Part shown: positions 15,817 through 28,200 of the stretch, piece by piece
Layout: every line of letters starts with the position of its first letter
How positions within the stretch are numbered: the stretch's first letter is position 1
From: Cinnamomum chago
Taxonomy: Eukaryota; Streptophyta; Magnoliopsida; Laurales; Lauraceae
Direction: 5' to 3'
NCBI GenBank assembly: GCA_038049695.1
Contig: CP142452.1
Span: 78,333,501 to 78,397,500, forward strand
Length of the DNA stretch: 64,000 nucleotides
Notes under the pieces: generated by a model
What the model was told of the DNA's origin: nothing
Seen by the model: only the letters and a program-made list of their open reading frames with translations
Databases searched by the model: none
Program-made: the position numbers and the translations under genes

Positions 15817-16228
15817 TAGGGATGTAAATGGGTCATCGATTCTCCAATTATCTAGAGATTCCGACCCGTAAAAAATTGAATTTGGGTCCTTATTTAGGAC
15901 CTGCTAAGTAAATGGGTCCGGGTCTTTTTTTTTTTATCCGCGACCTAAACGGGCCCTGTTTTGATTCCACATTGGTTTGGACCCTTGGACCCGGAACCGA
16001 CACATTAATTACATCAACTTTCAAGAATCTCTCTTTTAAAATAGATTTTTTTCTCATACCATTCTCTACCTAGACTTGAACTCACCTCATATATGGTTCT
16101 GGTTCTAGACTCAGCTCCACCATCTAATTAATGGTTTTGGGTTTGAAACTAAAAAACTCGCTTCAAGACAAGTCCGGGTTACCTTCTCTTTAACGGCCGA
16201 GTTTTAAACCGACGCATTTACATCCCTA
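15817..16228 (+). mobile_element. hAT-like MITE, copy 1, upstream of the SG1-like gene
   Basis: The element starts TAGGGATGTAAATGGGTC and ends GCATTTACATCCCTA, giving terminal inverted repeats of about 14 bases. A second copy at 31729-32091, in reverse orientation, shares internal words such as CCTTATTTAGG, TTTTCTCTACCTAGAC-like and CTCATATATGG in the same order. The TAGGG termini recall plant hAT elements; the 8-bp target duplication is unclear (possibly AAGTAGAA/AGCTAGAA). It ends 173 bases before the next start codon. Confidence 0.8.
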
Positions 16229-16401
16229 GCTAGAACCCCACCTCCAGGCTCCAGCTTGGGCACCTCATTTGACATTTCCCAAGCCGGGTCCAGGGTTTTG
16301 CATCTCTCCCTTGTCTTCTGGCTGGTATCTTCAACTGAAGCACAGAACTAGGGTTTTAGACTCTGCTTGAAGAAACCATAACCCCAAAAGGGGAGAGAGA
16401 G

Positions 16402-17493
16402 ATGGAAGCTCTCAACAAAATGAATATACAGAAACCCCCTCTCCATCTCTCCCACCCATGCCATTTTTTCACAAAACCCCTCCTCCCCTCTTCTTCATTT
16501 CCCAAAACCCCCTCCTCAAATCCCAAAACCTCCCTGACAGCCTCCATCCATCCTCACTTCTCTCCTAAACCACTCCCATCTTTACAAAACACCCCCCAAA
16601 ACCTCTTCCATTCCCAAAAGACCCCTCTCCAAAACCCTTCTCATTCCCTAAAACCCCTCTCCTCTCTCCTCAAATCCATCTCCCTCTCCATCGCCACCAT
16701 CGCCCTTCTCCTCTCCCGCTTCCCCACCAAACCCACCTTCGCCGCTGCTGCTGCTGCCGCCGCCGCCCCTCCAACCACTGCCGAATCCACCCCTGTTGCC
16801 GCGGACGCTGTCCAAGAAGAAGAGGAGGAGAAGGAGAAGGAGAAGGAGAAGGAGAGAACCTTTCTAGAGTATTTGGATTCTCACCCAGATGATAAAGATG
16901 CCCTCGAAGCCCTCATGGCGACCCAAATCAAGCTTGGAAAGCTAATAGAAGCAATCGACAGCGTGGACCGCCTCATCCTCCTCAAACCCACCAAGAAAGA
17001 GTGGCTCCTCCTCCGCGCCCACCTCCATCTCCAGGTCAGAGACGTCGAAACCGCCAAGTCTGGATTCGAGGACATCATTGCCGCCGACCCTTTTGACATC
17101 GAGGCCTATCATGGCCTCACCATGGCGGTCGCCCAATCGGGGCCGGGCGAGCTCGATGCCTTGATTGGGAGGATTGAGGATGTGATGGAGATTTGCAAGA
17201 AGGCAAAGAAGAAGGAGGATCTGAGGGACTTTAAATTGCTTGTGGCGCAGATAAAGGTAGTGGAAGAGAAGTTTGAGGATGCGCTGAAGCTTTATCAGGA
17301 GCTTGTGAAGGAGGAGCCGAGGGATTTCAGACCTTATGTCTGTCAGGGGATTGTGTATACATTGATGGGGAAGAAAGAGGACGCGGAGCAGCAGTTCAGG
17401 AAGTATAGAAGGCTTGTTCCAAGGGGGCACCCATATTCTCGGTATTTCGATGAGAAGGAGCTAATGAAGAAGGGTTTCTCGTTCAAGAGATGA
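16402..17493 (+). CDS. SG1: SLOW GREEN 1-like chloroplast TPR protein
   Basis: An intronless gene for a 363-residue protein. Residues 1-85 are rich in Ser, Pro and Lys and nearly free of acid residues, as in a chloroplast transit peptide. A hydrophobic stretch follows at 92-105, then an Ala run (114-122) and an acidic/Lys repeat (EEEEEKEKEKEKE, 139-151). From about 153 to 340 there are tetratricopeptide-type helical repeats, seen in the segments ALEALMATQIKLGKLIEAID, AYHGLTMAVAQSGPGELDAL and VCQGIVYTLMGKKEDAEQQF. The order and the ending HPYSRYFDEKELMKKGFSFKR-type tail match the plant SLOW GREEN 1 family, needed for chloroplast development and greening of young tissue. TPRs bind protein partners; no catalytic motif is present. 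Arabidopsis SG1 is about 316 residues, the difference lying in the low-complexity N-terminus. The ATG at 16402 is the first in frame and sits 20 bases after a GA-rich leader. The symbol rests on recognition, not on a search. Confidence 0.8.
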   Translation: MEALNKMNIQKPPLHLSHPCHFFTKPLLPSSSFPKTPSSNPKTSLTASIHPHFSPKPLPSLQNTPQNLFHSQKTPLQNPSHSLKPLSSLLKSISLSIATIALLLSRFPTKPTFAAAAAAAAAPPTTAESTPVAADAVQEEEEEKEKEKEKERTFLEYLDSHPDDKDALEALMATQIKLGKLIEAIDSVDRLILLKPTKKEWLLLRAHLHLQVRDVETAKSGFEDIIAADPFDIEAYHGLTMAVAQSGPGELDALIGRIEDVMEICKKAKKKEDLRDFKLLVAQIKVVEEKFEDALKLYQELVKEEPRDFRPYVCQGIVYTLMGKKEDAEQQFRKYRRLVPRGHPYSRYFDEKELMKKGFSFKR

Positions 17494-18501
17494 AGGAAAT
17501 GGATGTTGGGTTTGAAGAGGAATTGATTGGTTTTATCTGAGTTAAGCTTTAACTTTCCAAATGCGGTATGAAAGTGCTGAATTTTGGTTTAGTTATCTGT
17601 TTTAGATTGCCAATCCTTTTCAGTATTCATTTGTTTGTTCTTGTTAAGCATGTTTAGTGAAACTTTAGTGATACATATGTGAATTTTGTAGTTTTGGGTT
17701 CTGTTTTTCCTTAGTTTAGTTGAAAGGAAACCAGTTTGTTATAATTTTGAAAATGTAGATGTCTTTTATGTTCTGAAAGTTGCTGATACTGCAGCTTCTG
17801 ACATGGGCTTGTTTCTTTGTATCGAAATTGTGATTCTGGTATAATTTTATATTTTAGCATAATAGTTGGGTTCTCTGAATTGCATATTCCCAACATTGAC
17901 GGATTGTATTGACTAGGTTGGTTAGGGCCTTTCAATTCTTAAAAGATTGCCAATTCTGATAGTTGTAGGGTGAATTTGAATTTATGAAGTGGGTCCAAAG
18001 TATGGTTTTGAGAAGACTTGAACATGAGACATGTGGTAAGATTTAAACATACTGATTTTTAATCAAACTTAGTGAACTGTGTATATAAATTAAGTGAGTG
18101 AAATCTACAAGATGTTCTAATGTCATAAAATTAGTTGATTAAGAATCAAACTAAGGGAATTGGGTCGATTCAGTTCTGCATGGTCTACAAATGGAAAATC
18201 AAAGTATCAAACCATTGGTCAACTATAAAATCTCTCTTTGAGGCTATTCATGTCTTTTCTTCAGCCTGCTATCACCAACTGACAACACTGAGTGGATTGT
18301 GTCACTTTCTTGAGATGGTTTGGCTCAGCAGTTGGACACCCTAATACTTTTCATGCTCAATGTAGTTGCTTGCTGCTGTGGTCATACACTACAGATTGAA
18401 CTGCGTTAGAATAGATGGTGTAAAAATCTTCACCTATGGGTGCAATGTGTCTGGAATCTGTAGAAGCTTAAACACAAGGTCAAGCACACACATGTAAACT
18501 G
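17494..18501. other. SG1-like 3' flank, no further gene seen
   Basis: The first few hundred bases are T-rich and should include the 3' UTR; no unambiguous AATAAA signal stands out. The remainder shows no coding signal. Confidence 0.5.
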
Positions 18502-18626
18502 CTGTATTCTAGACTTGAAGTAAATTTGTATATATGCACCTGCTACAAGACTTTGCTTGTGCTAGTACTGTATTCTAGACTTGAAGTAAATTTGTATATA
18601 TGCACCCGCTACAAGACTTTGCTTGT
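18502..18626. repeat. 66-bp tandem duplication
   Basis: CTGTATTCTAGACTTGAAGT starts at 18502 and again at 18568. Each copy continues through ATATATGCACC and ACAAGACTTTGCTTGT with only one or two differences, so this is a recent duplication. Confidence 0.95.
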
Positions 18627-18705
18627 TCTATGAATGTTTAACTGCTCCATTTACGATCATTTCCAAGATAGAACTCTCATAACTATTAACTTGCAGTTAC
18701 CATTC

Positions 18706-18757
18706 ATAATAATAATAACAACTACAACACAACAACCACCACCACCACCACCATCAC
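18706..18757. repeat. Low-complexity AAT/AAC/ACC repeat
   Basis: Runs of AAT, AAC and ACC trinucleotides grade into one another. Confidence 0.8.
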
Positions 18758-18849
18758 CTTGCAATTGAAATGTTAATAGTCTTCATGAGGTGGTACTTTT
18801 TAATACAAGAATTGATAGACATGTTATCTACGATGCTGACTAATCTGCA

Positions 18850-19440
18850 CATTTAAAATAACCCTCCCTCATCACGAGCCCCAGCCTGGTCGTGGATCTG
18901 GACCAGGTTCTGGTCCATGTTTAAGGGCTTGAGACCTCTCATGTAAACGTGAGGCCCATGAGCTGCTGCATCATTTGGTCTATCAGCACCCATGCTCATC
19001 CTTAAGACATAGGTGGATGTAGGTTGAGCCCCGCAAAGTGAGACCAGGATCCATGGGCCACTCCCAATTCCAGGACCCATGATTGCCCCCAACATGCCCA
19101 GCCATCTACCACAAGATGCCAAAGGGCTCCCAGCCAGGTAGACCAACCCATCCAGCCAGGCATATACAGTCCTAGTGGACCCTACTAGATATATTTCTTT
19201 TATTTATTTCTCTAAGAGTCCTTTCTTATTTAGTTCTATTTTCATAGTTTGAAGTATTTGTATTTAGGAAGGAGAGATTCTAGAGATTGATGTCTTATTA
19301 TTAGAATGCATATTAGTTGCTTACTAATAATGCAGGTCTCCTCTGCTAGTAAAACGGCCATATATCGTACTTCAAGTCAGTCATCTAGTAAATGAATGAA
19401 TAAAATTGAGTTTTCTTCTCTATCATGTGTGGTATGTGGT
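18850..19440 (+). mobile_element. Possible LTR-retroelement fragment
   Basis: A GC-richer part (18858-19150) is followed by TTTATTTATTTC-rich DNA and a GAATGAATAAAATTGAGTTTTC phrase near 19391, the usual look of a plant LTR U3-R-U5. I could not fix TG/CA ends or a target duplication. The 97-residue minus-strand frame in the GC-rich part shows no domain. Confidence 0.3.
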
Positions 19441-22400
19441 TTGATCCTTTGGTGGATGAAACTAGGGAATCAAATACTCTCTTGAGAGTTTTTGGATTTT
19501 GTTTGTGTTCATGCCTACTGTTTTTTGAAGGATATGAATGGTAATAAGCAACCCATTTTGATTTACATAAGTTGAGTTCTGCATAAGCCTATAGTTCTTA
19601 CATTTAACACCTAGTTTACATGCAAGTCTACACCTCTTAATTCTGTGAAACAATGAATTGCAGGAAATCAGGGTTACAGTACACTGGGTAACCAAGTTCC
19701 AAGGATCCAAAGGGGGCATAGTATAACTTATTGTTCCAGTCTGTTTAGGTAGAGTGTTCAATTATGGAAAATGCCACCACTTTTAACTATCGTGGGCATT
19801 TGGAAGGAAATAGATAGGAAGACCTTTGATTGGAAATAATTGTTCAATGGGATGACAAAATAAATCCTAGCTTATTAAATATGATGTGAGCAAATAGAAT
19901 TCCTAGCCATTCCTGGACACGCAATAAATTTTTGATGACATAAATTGATGGACCAAGAGTGGCAACCAACTTTCTAGGATGGGAGCTTTTGGCTGTTTTC
20001 TTAAGAGACAAGGTTTTCTTCTTCCTTGGTGTGACTATTATCTTCTCAGTAATAAGATATGTGATAACAGTTAGTATCTATTCTGCGTCAGCTTCTCATG
20101 TACATTTTGGCAATTGCTTTAGATGGGTCGCTCTGAAGTTCTCTCTCTTTTTTCAAACTGCCTACTGCAGAATCAGTGGCAAGTCACATGCCCTGATATG
20201 GGTCCTATTTTAGTATAAGTTACTTGTTAATGATAAAAAAATGTGCATTTCTTTTTAGAATTATTATATAGATAGAACTTAGCAGAGTCTGGTATAGAAC
20301 TATAGAAGTGGTTGGATTTATTATGTATTATTCACCACCATAAGGGATTATAGTGGACAAAATGATGTCTTACATATAAGGCACAGATCATTTGATTTTT
20401 AAAGTACAGTACAGATTTTACAGGCTTATTTTTCAACCCGAAATCCTTTCTCTTCTCACTTAGCAAGTTCCTTCACAGCCACAAGCAAACTTGGACGGTT
20501 GTTAGTCCCTTATTTTAATCTCCCTTGCGTTTGCTTGATTCCTGACCTAAATTTCTCATCCAGAACCTCTGCCAAAGCTCCAATGCAACTACTTCATGTT
20601 TCTTGCAATTGCCGGCTTTGGTTTCCCAGACTCGCCTTCTACTCATGTTCTCATAACTTGATCAGTGCTAGATTCTTGTACAAGAATTATTATCAACATC
20701 TTCCATCAATTTTTTTCTGTTGACATTTGATTTGGATACAAAATGGTTAGTGCAGTTGGTATGCAGAGTTTTGCGAGCAGCTGAATTCTTCTGATATCAG
20801 CCGTGAGTTATGACTGGATTTCAGTAAGGATCATCAAAGGGTTCGATGGAGGTGGTAGCAAGAGACTCGAAAGGAATTTCTTATGGTTTTTTTTTTGGGT
20901 TCAGCGTAGGAATCAGATCGCCTTTGTATCATGATTGCAAGTATTCTCTGCACTATTATTGTTCTGATCTTTCAGAATGTGATGTGAGTGAGGGCTGAGT
21001 GAGGTCCCTCTCAATTCCACTCCATGTTCATCTCTTAATAGAGGGTGGCGTAAGTTCAATCAGCTATAAAGGATTGCCATCCTTAAATTTGAATCTCATT
21101 TGCAAATATTACCAATGATGGGGCAATTGTTTTTATAAAAGGGACAACATGACTTTTAAATAGGATTGATTGGAAATGAACAGATCACAAAAACCAATGA
21201 GGTGGATAAATGAGGTAAGGCATCAATGATGATGATGGTGATGATGATATTCTTGTGAGCTTTGTGTAGGGATCTCATTTCCATGCCAATGAAGAATTTG
21301 TCATTGGAATGTGGGGTCTAATATAGTCTACCTGCAGGCTGTAGGTCTTTGAGAAACTTCCTAATAAGTTTGTTTCTATTTGGTTTTATAGGGTGCCTTT
21401 GGATGTAAACCAAATTGCAATTGATCAATGACTGCAGACACTCATCAAGACATTCCCAAAATAGACTCAATTGATGTTTATTTCTTTAGGTTGTAAATTA
21501 TGATGTTAGAATTTTCAAATAAATGTAGCTTATTTTAAAAATGATTAACAATGTCCCTCCTAAAATCAATAGTCTTCTAGTTTTCTAAATCATTGAAGAT
21601 GAATCTCACATGTAGAAACTCTAAACAAGGTGGTTTATTTTTTCGGTACTGCTTTTAGAGCCTATCTAAATGCATGACAATCAAGGGAGACAAATTTGCA
21701 AATTGTGATATCAATCTGATGACATGATCCTTAATCTCTTCAATAATTAATGGTTATATATTGTGCAAATCAAAGCAGTGAAATCCAATGGCCACTTATA
21801 TTTAGATTGGTGAAGGGATTGGAAAGATGATCAATGGGCTATTGGGTAAATTACGAAGGGGTGTCAAGAAAAAAAGAAGGTTCTATTTGCAAGTATTGTA
21901 GTTGTTAGTTATATAAATATTGAACAAATAAGAAAATAAAACCAAAACAAATTTGTGAGTTAAGAAGTGATGATTTTAGGTTCATTTGATTAGAGATGTC
22001 TTTATTTTTTTTCTTTTCTGTAAAAAATTGCAGTTACCATGAGTGAAATGTAAAATGAGTTGCAAGACAGCTGAGTTTTCTAGATATAGAGTGCCTCAGG
22101 AATTGGATGATTTGTGTTTTCCCAAGTGCACCTTGAGAGGGCTTTGTTGGGACAGCTAAGAAAAATTAGCCTACATGTTAGATACATTAGGTTGATTTGG
22201 ATTAGGGCTGTCAGTGAACCCATGTTCATCCCTAATCCACCTTAGACCAAGTGCAATAATTGAGGATTTAGACTATTGGATAGGACCAGACCTTGACTTA
22301 GGGTCTGTATCTCTCCTCTGGCCACACTTGGGCCTAGGTATCTAGGCCCATTGGAATTAGCTTTGGGTATATGTGTGTGTGTGTACGTATGTATACTGAT

Positions 22401-22745
22401 GTTCACAAAAATGTATAATTAAATAGACTTTTTTATTGTTTATATGATTAGTATAAAGAGAGCTCTGACTCAAAATGGGCCTTCAATAAGGCTCATGCAT
22501 TACTTAGACTGAGTCCTACTATATTTCTCCTTGGGCCGTCTTGGATGTGAACACTACTGTCCCTATCGGATGTGGGCCCTTCACTCCTTATTGGGCTTAG
22601 ACTTAGGCCCAATTCTTGCGTACTGACCGCCCTAGCTTGGCTGCCCTGTGGGCCTTTTCTTTCCAGTTTATCATAGATAAAAGAAGTCCATGAAAAACAT
22701 TTTGCATCAAACCAAGCTCTTAATTTCTCTGTGTTGGTGCTGCTT
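19441..22745. other. Intergenic region, no gene seen
   Basis: Contains (GT)n near 22370-22384, GATGATG repeats near 21227-21248, and a TTAGGGCTGTCAGTGAACCC phrase near 22203 that looks like a hAT-type end. Open frames at 19959, 20499 and 22493 carry no recognisable domain. Confidence 0.45.
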
Positions 22746-24867
22746 AGGGATGGCAACGGGGCGGGGCGGGGCGGGGCCGGAATTGGGCTGCCCCGTCCCC
22801 GCCCCAAACCTCCCTGTCCCCGCCCCGAATCTGCCCCGCCCCGCAATTAGGGGTATGTTACATACCCCGTTCCCGCCCCGACATGCCCCGCGGGGCGCCC
22901 CGCCCCGATGTGGTATAATCATAAATATAATAAATTAATTTTGAATTGACTATAATAAAAAAAGGTAAATTAATTTATTTTACATGGTAAAAAGCACATG
23001 AATGATTCATCTATGTTGTCTATATGCCTTTAATAATATTAAAAAAAATCTCCCAAAATAGAATAAAAAGATCTCCCTGCATAAATATTTTATAAGTGTG
23101 GGGCACTATTAGATTGTTTAAATTTTTTTAAATTATCTAATATTAATAATATAAATTTTCCTTTTCCTGAAATTTTACCTATTTAAAGTGAGATTTATTC
23201 TTATAAGATTTTCTCTAAGCCCTTGAAGGCCACTAACATACACTTGAAAATATCATATATGCTTTGAGACATTCTTTATAAAAAAGACAATATCTCTCTA
23301 AAATATCATGAACTCCATCAATACATGGTTTCATTTCATTTCTGGTATTGAACTCCACTCACTAATAAAGAGGTTGATTACATATAATTAACATTAGTAT
23401 AATTTATAGTGTTGTTAGTATGATTAGAATCATATTAAGTTACTAACTATAATTTACCTAAGTTACTAACAATAATTCTTATAAGATTTTCTCTAAGCCC
23501 TTGAAGACCACTAACATACACTTGAAAATATCATATATGCTTTGAGACATTCTTTATAAAAAAAGACAATATCTCTCTAAAATATCATGAACTCTATCAA
23601 TACATGGTTTCACTTCATTTCTGGTATTGAACTCCACTCACTAATAAAGAGGTTGATTACATAAATATTTTATAAGTGTGAGGCACTATTAGATTGTTTA
23701 AATTTTTTACAATTATCTAATATTAATAATATAAATTTTCCTTTTCCTGAAATTTTACCTATTTAAAGTGAGATTTTTTCTTATAAGATTTTCTTTAAGC
23801 CCATGAAAGCCACTAACATACACTTGAAAATATCATATATGCTTTGAGACATTCTTTATAAAAAAAAGACAATATCCCTCTAAAATATCATGAACTCCAT
23901 CAATACATGGTCTCACTCCATTTATGGTATTGAACTGACTACATGATATATGTTCCAATTTTTCCTCAACAAGCTTACCCAACTTTCCATGGTGTGGGCG
24001 GTGGGCCCCAACCATATGCATACCAACCACATGTAAGAAAAAGATTGGAAGATCTTAACGAGGATCAAGTTGAGTCAAAATTATTAATAGTTGATGATCA
24101 ATATCATTAAATCTCATTGATTTGGCAGGAACCTCACTTTAAGACCAATGAACTCCACTTACTAATAAAGAGGTTGATTACATATAATTAAAATTAGTAT
24201 AATTTATAGTGTTGTTAGTATGATTAGAATCATATTAAGTTACTAACTATAATTTACTTTGCTATTATAAGTTACTATAATTTACTTTGCTATTAAAGCA
24301 TGATTCATCATTCTATTATATATTTATATTCGTTTTATTTAATATGATTTATCTTGTCACAATTTAACATTATATATGATTAAAGTAAAATAAGCTTAGA
24401 TAGATTTTTTAACAACTTTAACTTCATTAAATTTGAATTAGAGGGAATGGGATCATATTATATGCTTTTATAATGTCTCATTTAATTACATGTTTAACTT
24501 TAAAAAAAGTCTTCAATCAATCTACTTAATCCTTAATAACAATATAAAATCAATATATACATTTACATATAAATATGTTTATTTATTATAAAAGAAATCT
24601 AATATATATATTTTAGAGGATTATTAATTTCGGGGCGGGGCATGGGGTGGTATTTCGGGGTGGGGCATGGGGCAGTATTTCGGGGCGGGTTGCGGGGCGG
24701 TATTTCGGGGCAGGGTAAGAACCATACCCATCCCCGCCCCGCCCCGGATTCGGGGTATAGTTTTTTGCCCCGTCCCCACCCCGTCTAAGAGTCGGGGCGG
24801 GGAAAACCCGTACGGGGCGGGGCTGGCACTCCAGGTTGGGACGGGGCGGGTTAAAAATGCCATCCCT
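22746..24867. mobile_element. 2.1-kb hAT-like element with GC-rich termini
   Basis: It begins AGGGATGGCA (22746-22755) and ends TGCCATCCCT (24858-24867), a perfect 10-base terminal inverted repeat. Inside each end lies about 170-240 bases of GGGGCGGGG/CCCCGCCCC repeats that can fold back. The interior is very AT-rich. Flanks TGCTGCTT and TGTTGCTG match at 6 of 8 bases, as for an aged 8-bp hAT target duplication. No transposase frame is present, so it is non-autonomous. Apparent Gly/Pro/Arg-rich open frames at both ends are the GC repeat read through. Confidence 0.85.
23070..24260. repeat. Shuffled internal repeats of the hAT-like element
   Basis: Three modules recur. Module A (CTTATAAGATTTTCTCTAAG through GAACTCCACTCACTAATAAAGAGG) is at about 23197-23382, 23479-23663 and, shortened, 23779-23940. 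Module B (TTTTATAAGTGTG through TTTAAAGTGAGATTT) is at 23089-23195 and 23669-23776. Module C (ATTAGTATAATTTATAGTG through TAACTATAATTTAC) is at 23385-23460 and 24186-24254. Copies are very similar, so rearrangement is fairly recent. Confidence 0.85.
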
Positions 24868-25097
24868 TGTTGCTGATTCAGCTATTTTTATTTTTTTTTC
24901 AAGATACGGGTCAGAAATGATGCCCTGGAGAAGCTATTAATGCTTAAAGCCACAAAATAGGCCTGGTCCGGCCCAATTCTTTCTCTTGAAAGCTGAATGT
25001 TGGTTGCAAAAAAACTTTAAAAAAGTTCTTCAATTCTGGCCTTAGGAGAAACCACATCAGCTTATTGGGGCACATTTGTGGATGTGTCCTTTAAAAA

Positions 25098-25255
25098 ATA
25101 CATAATATGTGCCTTTTTAATAAAATGTGTCTTTTGGGCTAAATATGTGCCTTTTCAATAAAATGTTTCTTAGAAATACATAATATGTACATTTTCAATA
25201 AAATGTGTCTCTTGAGCTAAATATGTGCATTTTCAATAAAATGTCTCTTGGGCCC
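25098..25255 (+). repeat. Tandem repeat based on ATATGTGCxTTTTCAATAAAATG
   Basis: Four units of about 40-45 bases alternate between a TACATAATATGTGCC start and a GGGCTAAATATGTGCC start, each followed by TCAATAAAATGT. Each unit includes AATAAA, but this looks incidental. Confidence 0.8.
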
Positions 25256-28200
25256 ATTTGTGTGGATGTAATCCAATTCAAAGGGATGCATTCCAACTCT
25301 ATAAATTAAGGTTATTTGTAAAGTTTTTATTTAGTATTCAAAATGAGCATAAATGCATATGAATCCTTTATTTTGTGTATGCTGATGTGGATTAAGCGAT
25401 GAAAGGTTTGGTTTTCATAATTTTTTTGTTGATTTAAATTTTTTAATGATTTTGTTATAAATAGATTTATAAGAGTGGGATATTAGTTTTAATATATTAT
25501 TTAGGACTTAACCATCGCACAGAGGCTTCATGCTAGTATATTTAATGTAGAAACTGTTTTTAGCAATATGCTGGGCCAGACCCAGTCTTTTGACTTTCTG
25601 TTCAACATGCGACAGTATATTGTGCTTCTCACTGATTGGGGTTGGGCATGGATGGATTCTTTGGGCCTGAAGCCCTACCAGCCCACCTCCCAATATTTTC
25701 AACATGTGTGGGACACATCGGTCGGTTACATGGCTGACCCAAAAATGTATTCTATCAAGTTTTGGGGGCCTGAAACTGCCATGATTTCCTAAAGGAGGCA
25801 CCTTGGATCAGAGTGTTGACTCAGTTATCTGAATGGGTCCAGATCCAACCTGACTACCCAAAAAAACCCTAATTGCAGTCCAGTTTTCATTCCAAGTAAA
25901 ATTGTGACATTAAAATGTTTTGTGTTTTGAGTGATACTGGTAGTTTAGGGATGGCAATGGATTCACCTTCCTTGGACCTCCCAATTTTCTTTGAAACTAT
26001 TTTCCATAAACAACGCGATAAAAACAAAGTGGGTTTGGTCAGGAGTTCACCATTAACATGTTATTCAACCCACCAACCAAAGCCAAACCCAACCCAACCA
26101 AGCCAGCATGACTTTCAGCTGGATATGAGCTGTTATCTTAGGCCTGTGTGCTGCAATTGTTCTTAGTTTTCTGGTCAATTGTTCAGCTGCCTGGGCTTAG
26201 AGGTGTATGTTGATTTTGAAAATGAGCCGGACCTATATCTCATTGTAAGCTGACTCGCAACTAGATCTGAGAGTGAATACTAGTCCCTACAGCTAAACAG
26301 GCCATGAATGTTCCTATTTTTTTTTTTTAGAACTCCAATCTGACAACTCAATCCGAACCATGAGATTTCAGAGCTCGGTTTGGTTTTCTAAACCGGAAGC
26401 GCCTTTTCTTGAGAAGTGGGTTCCACCCGAGGGAGAGTATTGAGAAGTGGGTTTCGATAAGAATGGTTGAGGAAACACGAAACTTTATACTTTTGACGTT
26501 CAAAAGTCAACCCGACCCGACCAGACCAGGTTCCATCCTTATAGCCGTTGCAATTCACATCTTTTTTCATGTGCTGTCATCGTCAATCCATCTGTATAGT
26601 CCCTTCCCTGGCATTACTAACCAACCAGGCCATGAAATTAGATCTTCTTCATGTATGGTCGTTTTCCATCCATCTGTTATCTCTCCTGCCCTTTTCCTTC
26701 ATTGTCAATCCACAGCTTCTTCTGGGGCACAACACAATATTGAGTTGTTATTGGAATTGTACATGGGCCAGGTCAGCCCGAGCCTGTCTGGTTCTTAGAT
26801 ACTTTTGGAATGGAAATGGGTCGTCCTGGACTAGTTCTCTGGCCCAAAAATTAAAAGCCCATCCAAAGGCCCGGCCCAGTGTATGTTTGGATTTAGGATA
26901 GGTTCGGGTTTGGGTCAGGCTTGGAGGCTAAGGCTCGATAAACTAGATGTGTTGGTCTCGAGTTAAATATTATTTAGGTGGGCTGGGCTTGGGCCAGGTA
27001 CTTATGGCCCGAGTCAAGCTAGGGCCGCGTAGAATTATGTTTTTTTAGTCAGTTTAAGCTTTGATATTTCTCAGCGTGGCCCAGCCCAGCACATGAACAC
27101 CCCTATTCATGAGTGTTGAATTTTTTAATTTCAAGGCTTAATATTTCAAGGGATTTTTATTTATAAACTAGTCTTAAATCCTCATTCAACGGCAAAACAA
27201 GGAAATATTAAATATTGTCCTCATAATGATACATACATTTAGTACATTTCTTTGGACAAAAGTGTCTACATGTCACGTTATGATGAATATACTGTGATAT
27301 TATTGCATGTTATTCTCCATTTTATGTAAAAGATACCATGCAACTCTCTTTTATCTAATCTTAGATTTGATGGAGAACGAATGGTTTTTTTTTATTATAA
27401 TTATCTAAGCCCTTCTTTAGCATCACTATATTTTTCAAAATCTATAAATCGGAATAGAGATTTTGAAAATAGAAGAGTATTTGACAGCCTCTAAATTATG
27501 TAGAGAAGTATAGGCAATGCTTCTATTTTCCACAATCCACCATTGCTTGCATATAGAAAGTATAGGAAAAAAAAATAGAGGCGGGTGAACATTGTTCCTG
27601 GCCCATTCACGCCCTATTCCGTTTTTAATTTTATTTTTTCAAAATCTAAGAGTGTAAATCAAGATCCAAATGATCGAAAATGTTCACAGGATCAAATACG
27701 TAGAGCCATGAGATCGAATTTCAGTTGTTATATCATCACCAATTTCAATATATGTGTAAGAAAATGTGAGCTATTGGATATAGTTTTTGAATTATATGGT
27801 TTCTAAATACAAGATCCAAACCATTAAATTTCATTGAAAGGTTGCACACAGCTATAGTATCAATGTTCAAAACTTGATACTGTGTGAATGTAGAGAAATT
27901 TGTCAAAAAGCTTGCAACCATTGAAATAAAAAAGTCTATTCAAAATAGTTCATTGTATTACCAAACAGTAATAGTTTGTTTCATTCTAACCTCTCTATCT
28001 TACCACTTTTTTAATAGCTCTTTTTTAATAGCTCTTTTTAATAGAGTTTTGTCCCGCCTGTCTACTAATACTAATGCTCTCGAGCTAAGTCGGAGATAAG
28101 AAATAACTAGTTAATGTATCAACTTGGAAACATCATTCAATTTTTCTTGCGTATAGTGCCATAGGAAACAGGGAAGAGAGGGAGAGAGGACCATTTAGTG

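Noticed and set aside
16942..17430. 162-residue open frame antisense to the SG1-like gene
   Set aside because: Shadow frame of a high-confidence coding exon; Leu/His-rich with no domain.
18735..18757. CRISPR-like or regulatory short repeats
   Set aside because: Simple trinucleotide repeat; CRISPR arrays are not expected in a plant nuclear genome.
22493..22938. Gly/Pro/Arg-rich open frames on both strands
   Set aside because: They translate the GGGGCGGGG/CCCCGCCCC end of the hAT-like element.
24624..24876. Pro/Gly-rich open frames on both strands
   Set aside because: Same cause at the other end of the hAT-like element.
26409..26901. 117-129 residue plus-strand frames
   Set aside because: Ordinary length for chance frames in this composition; no domain, and located amid transposon debris.
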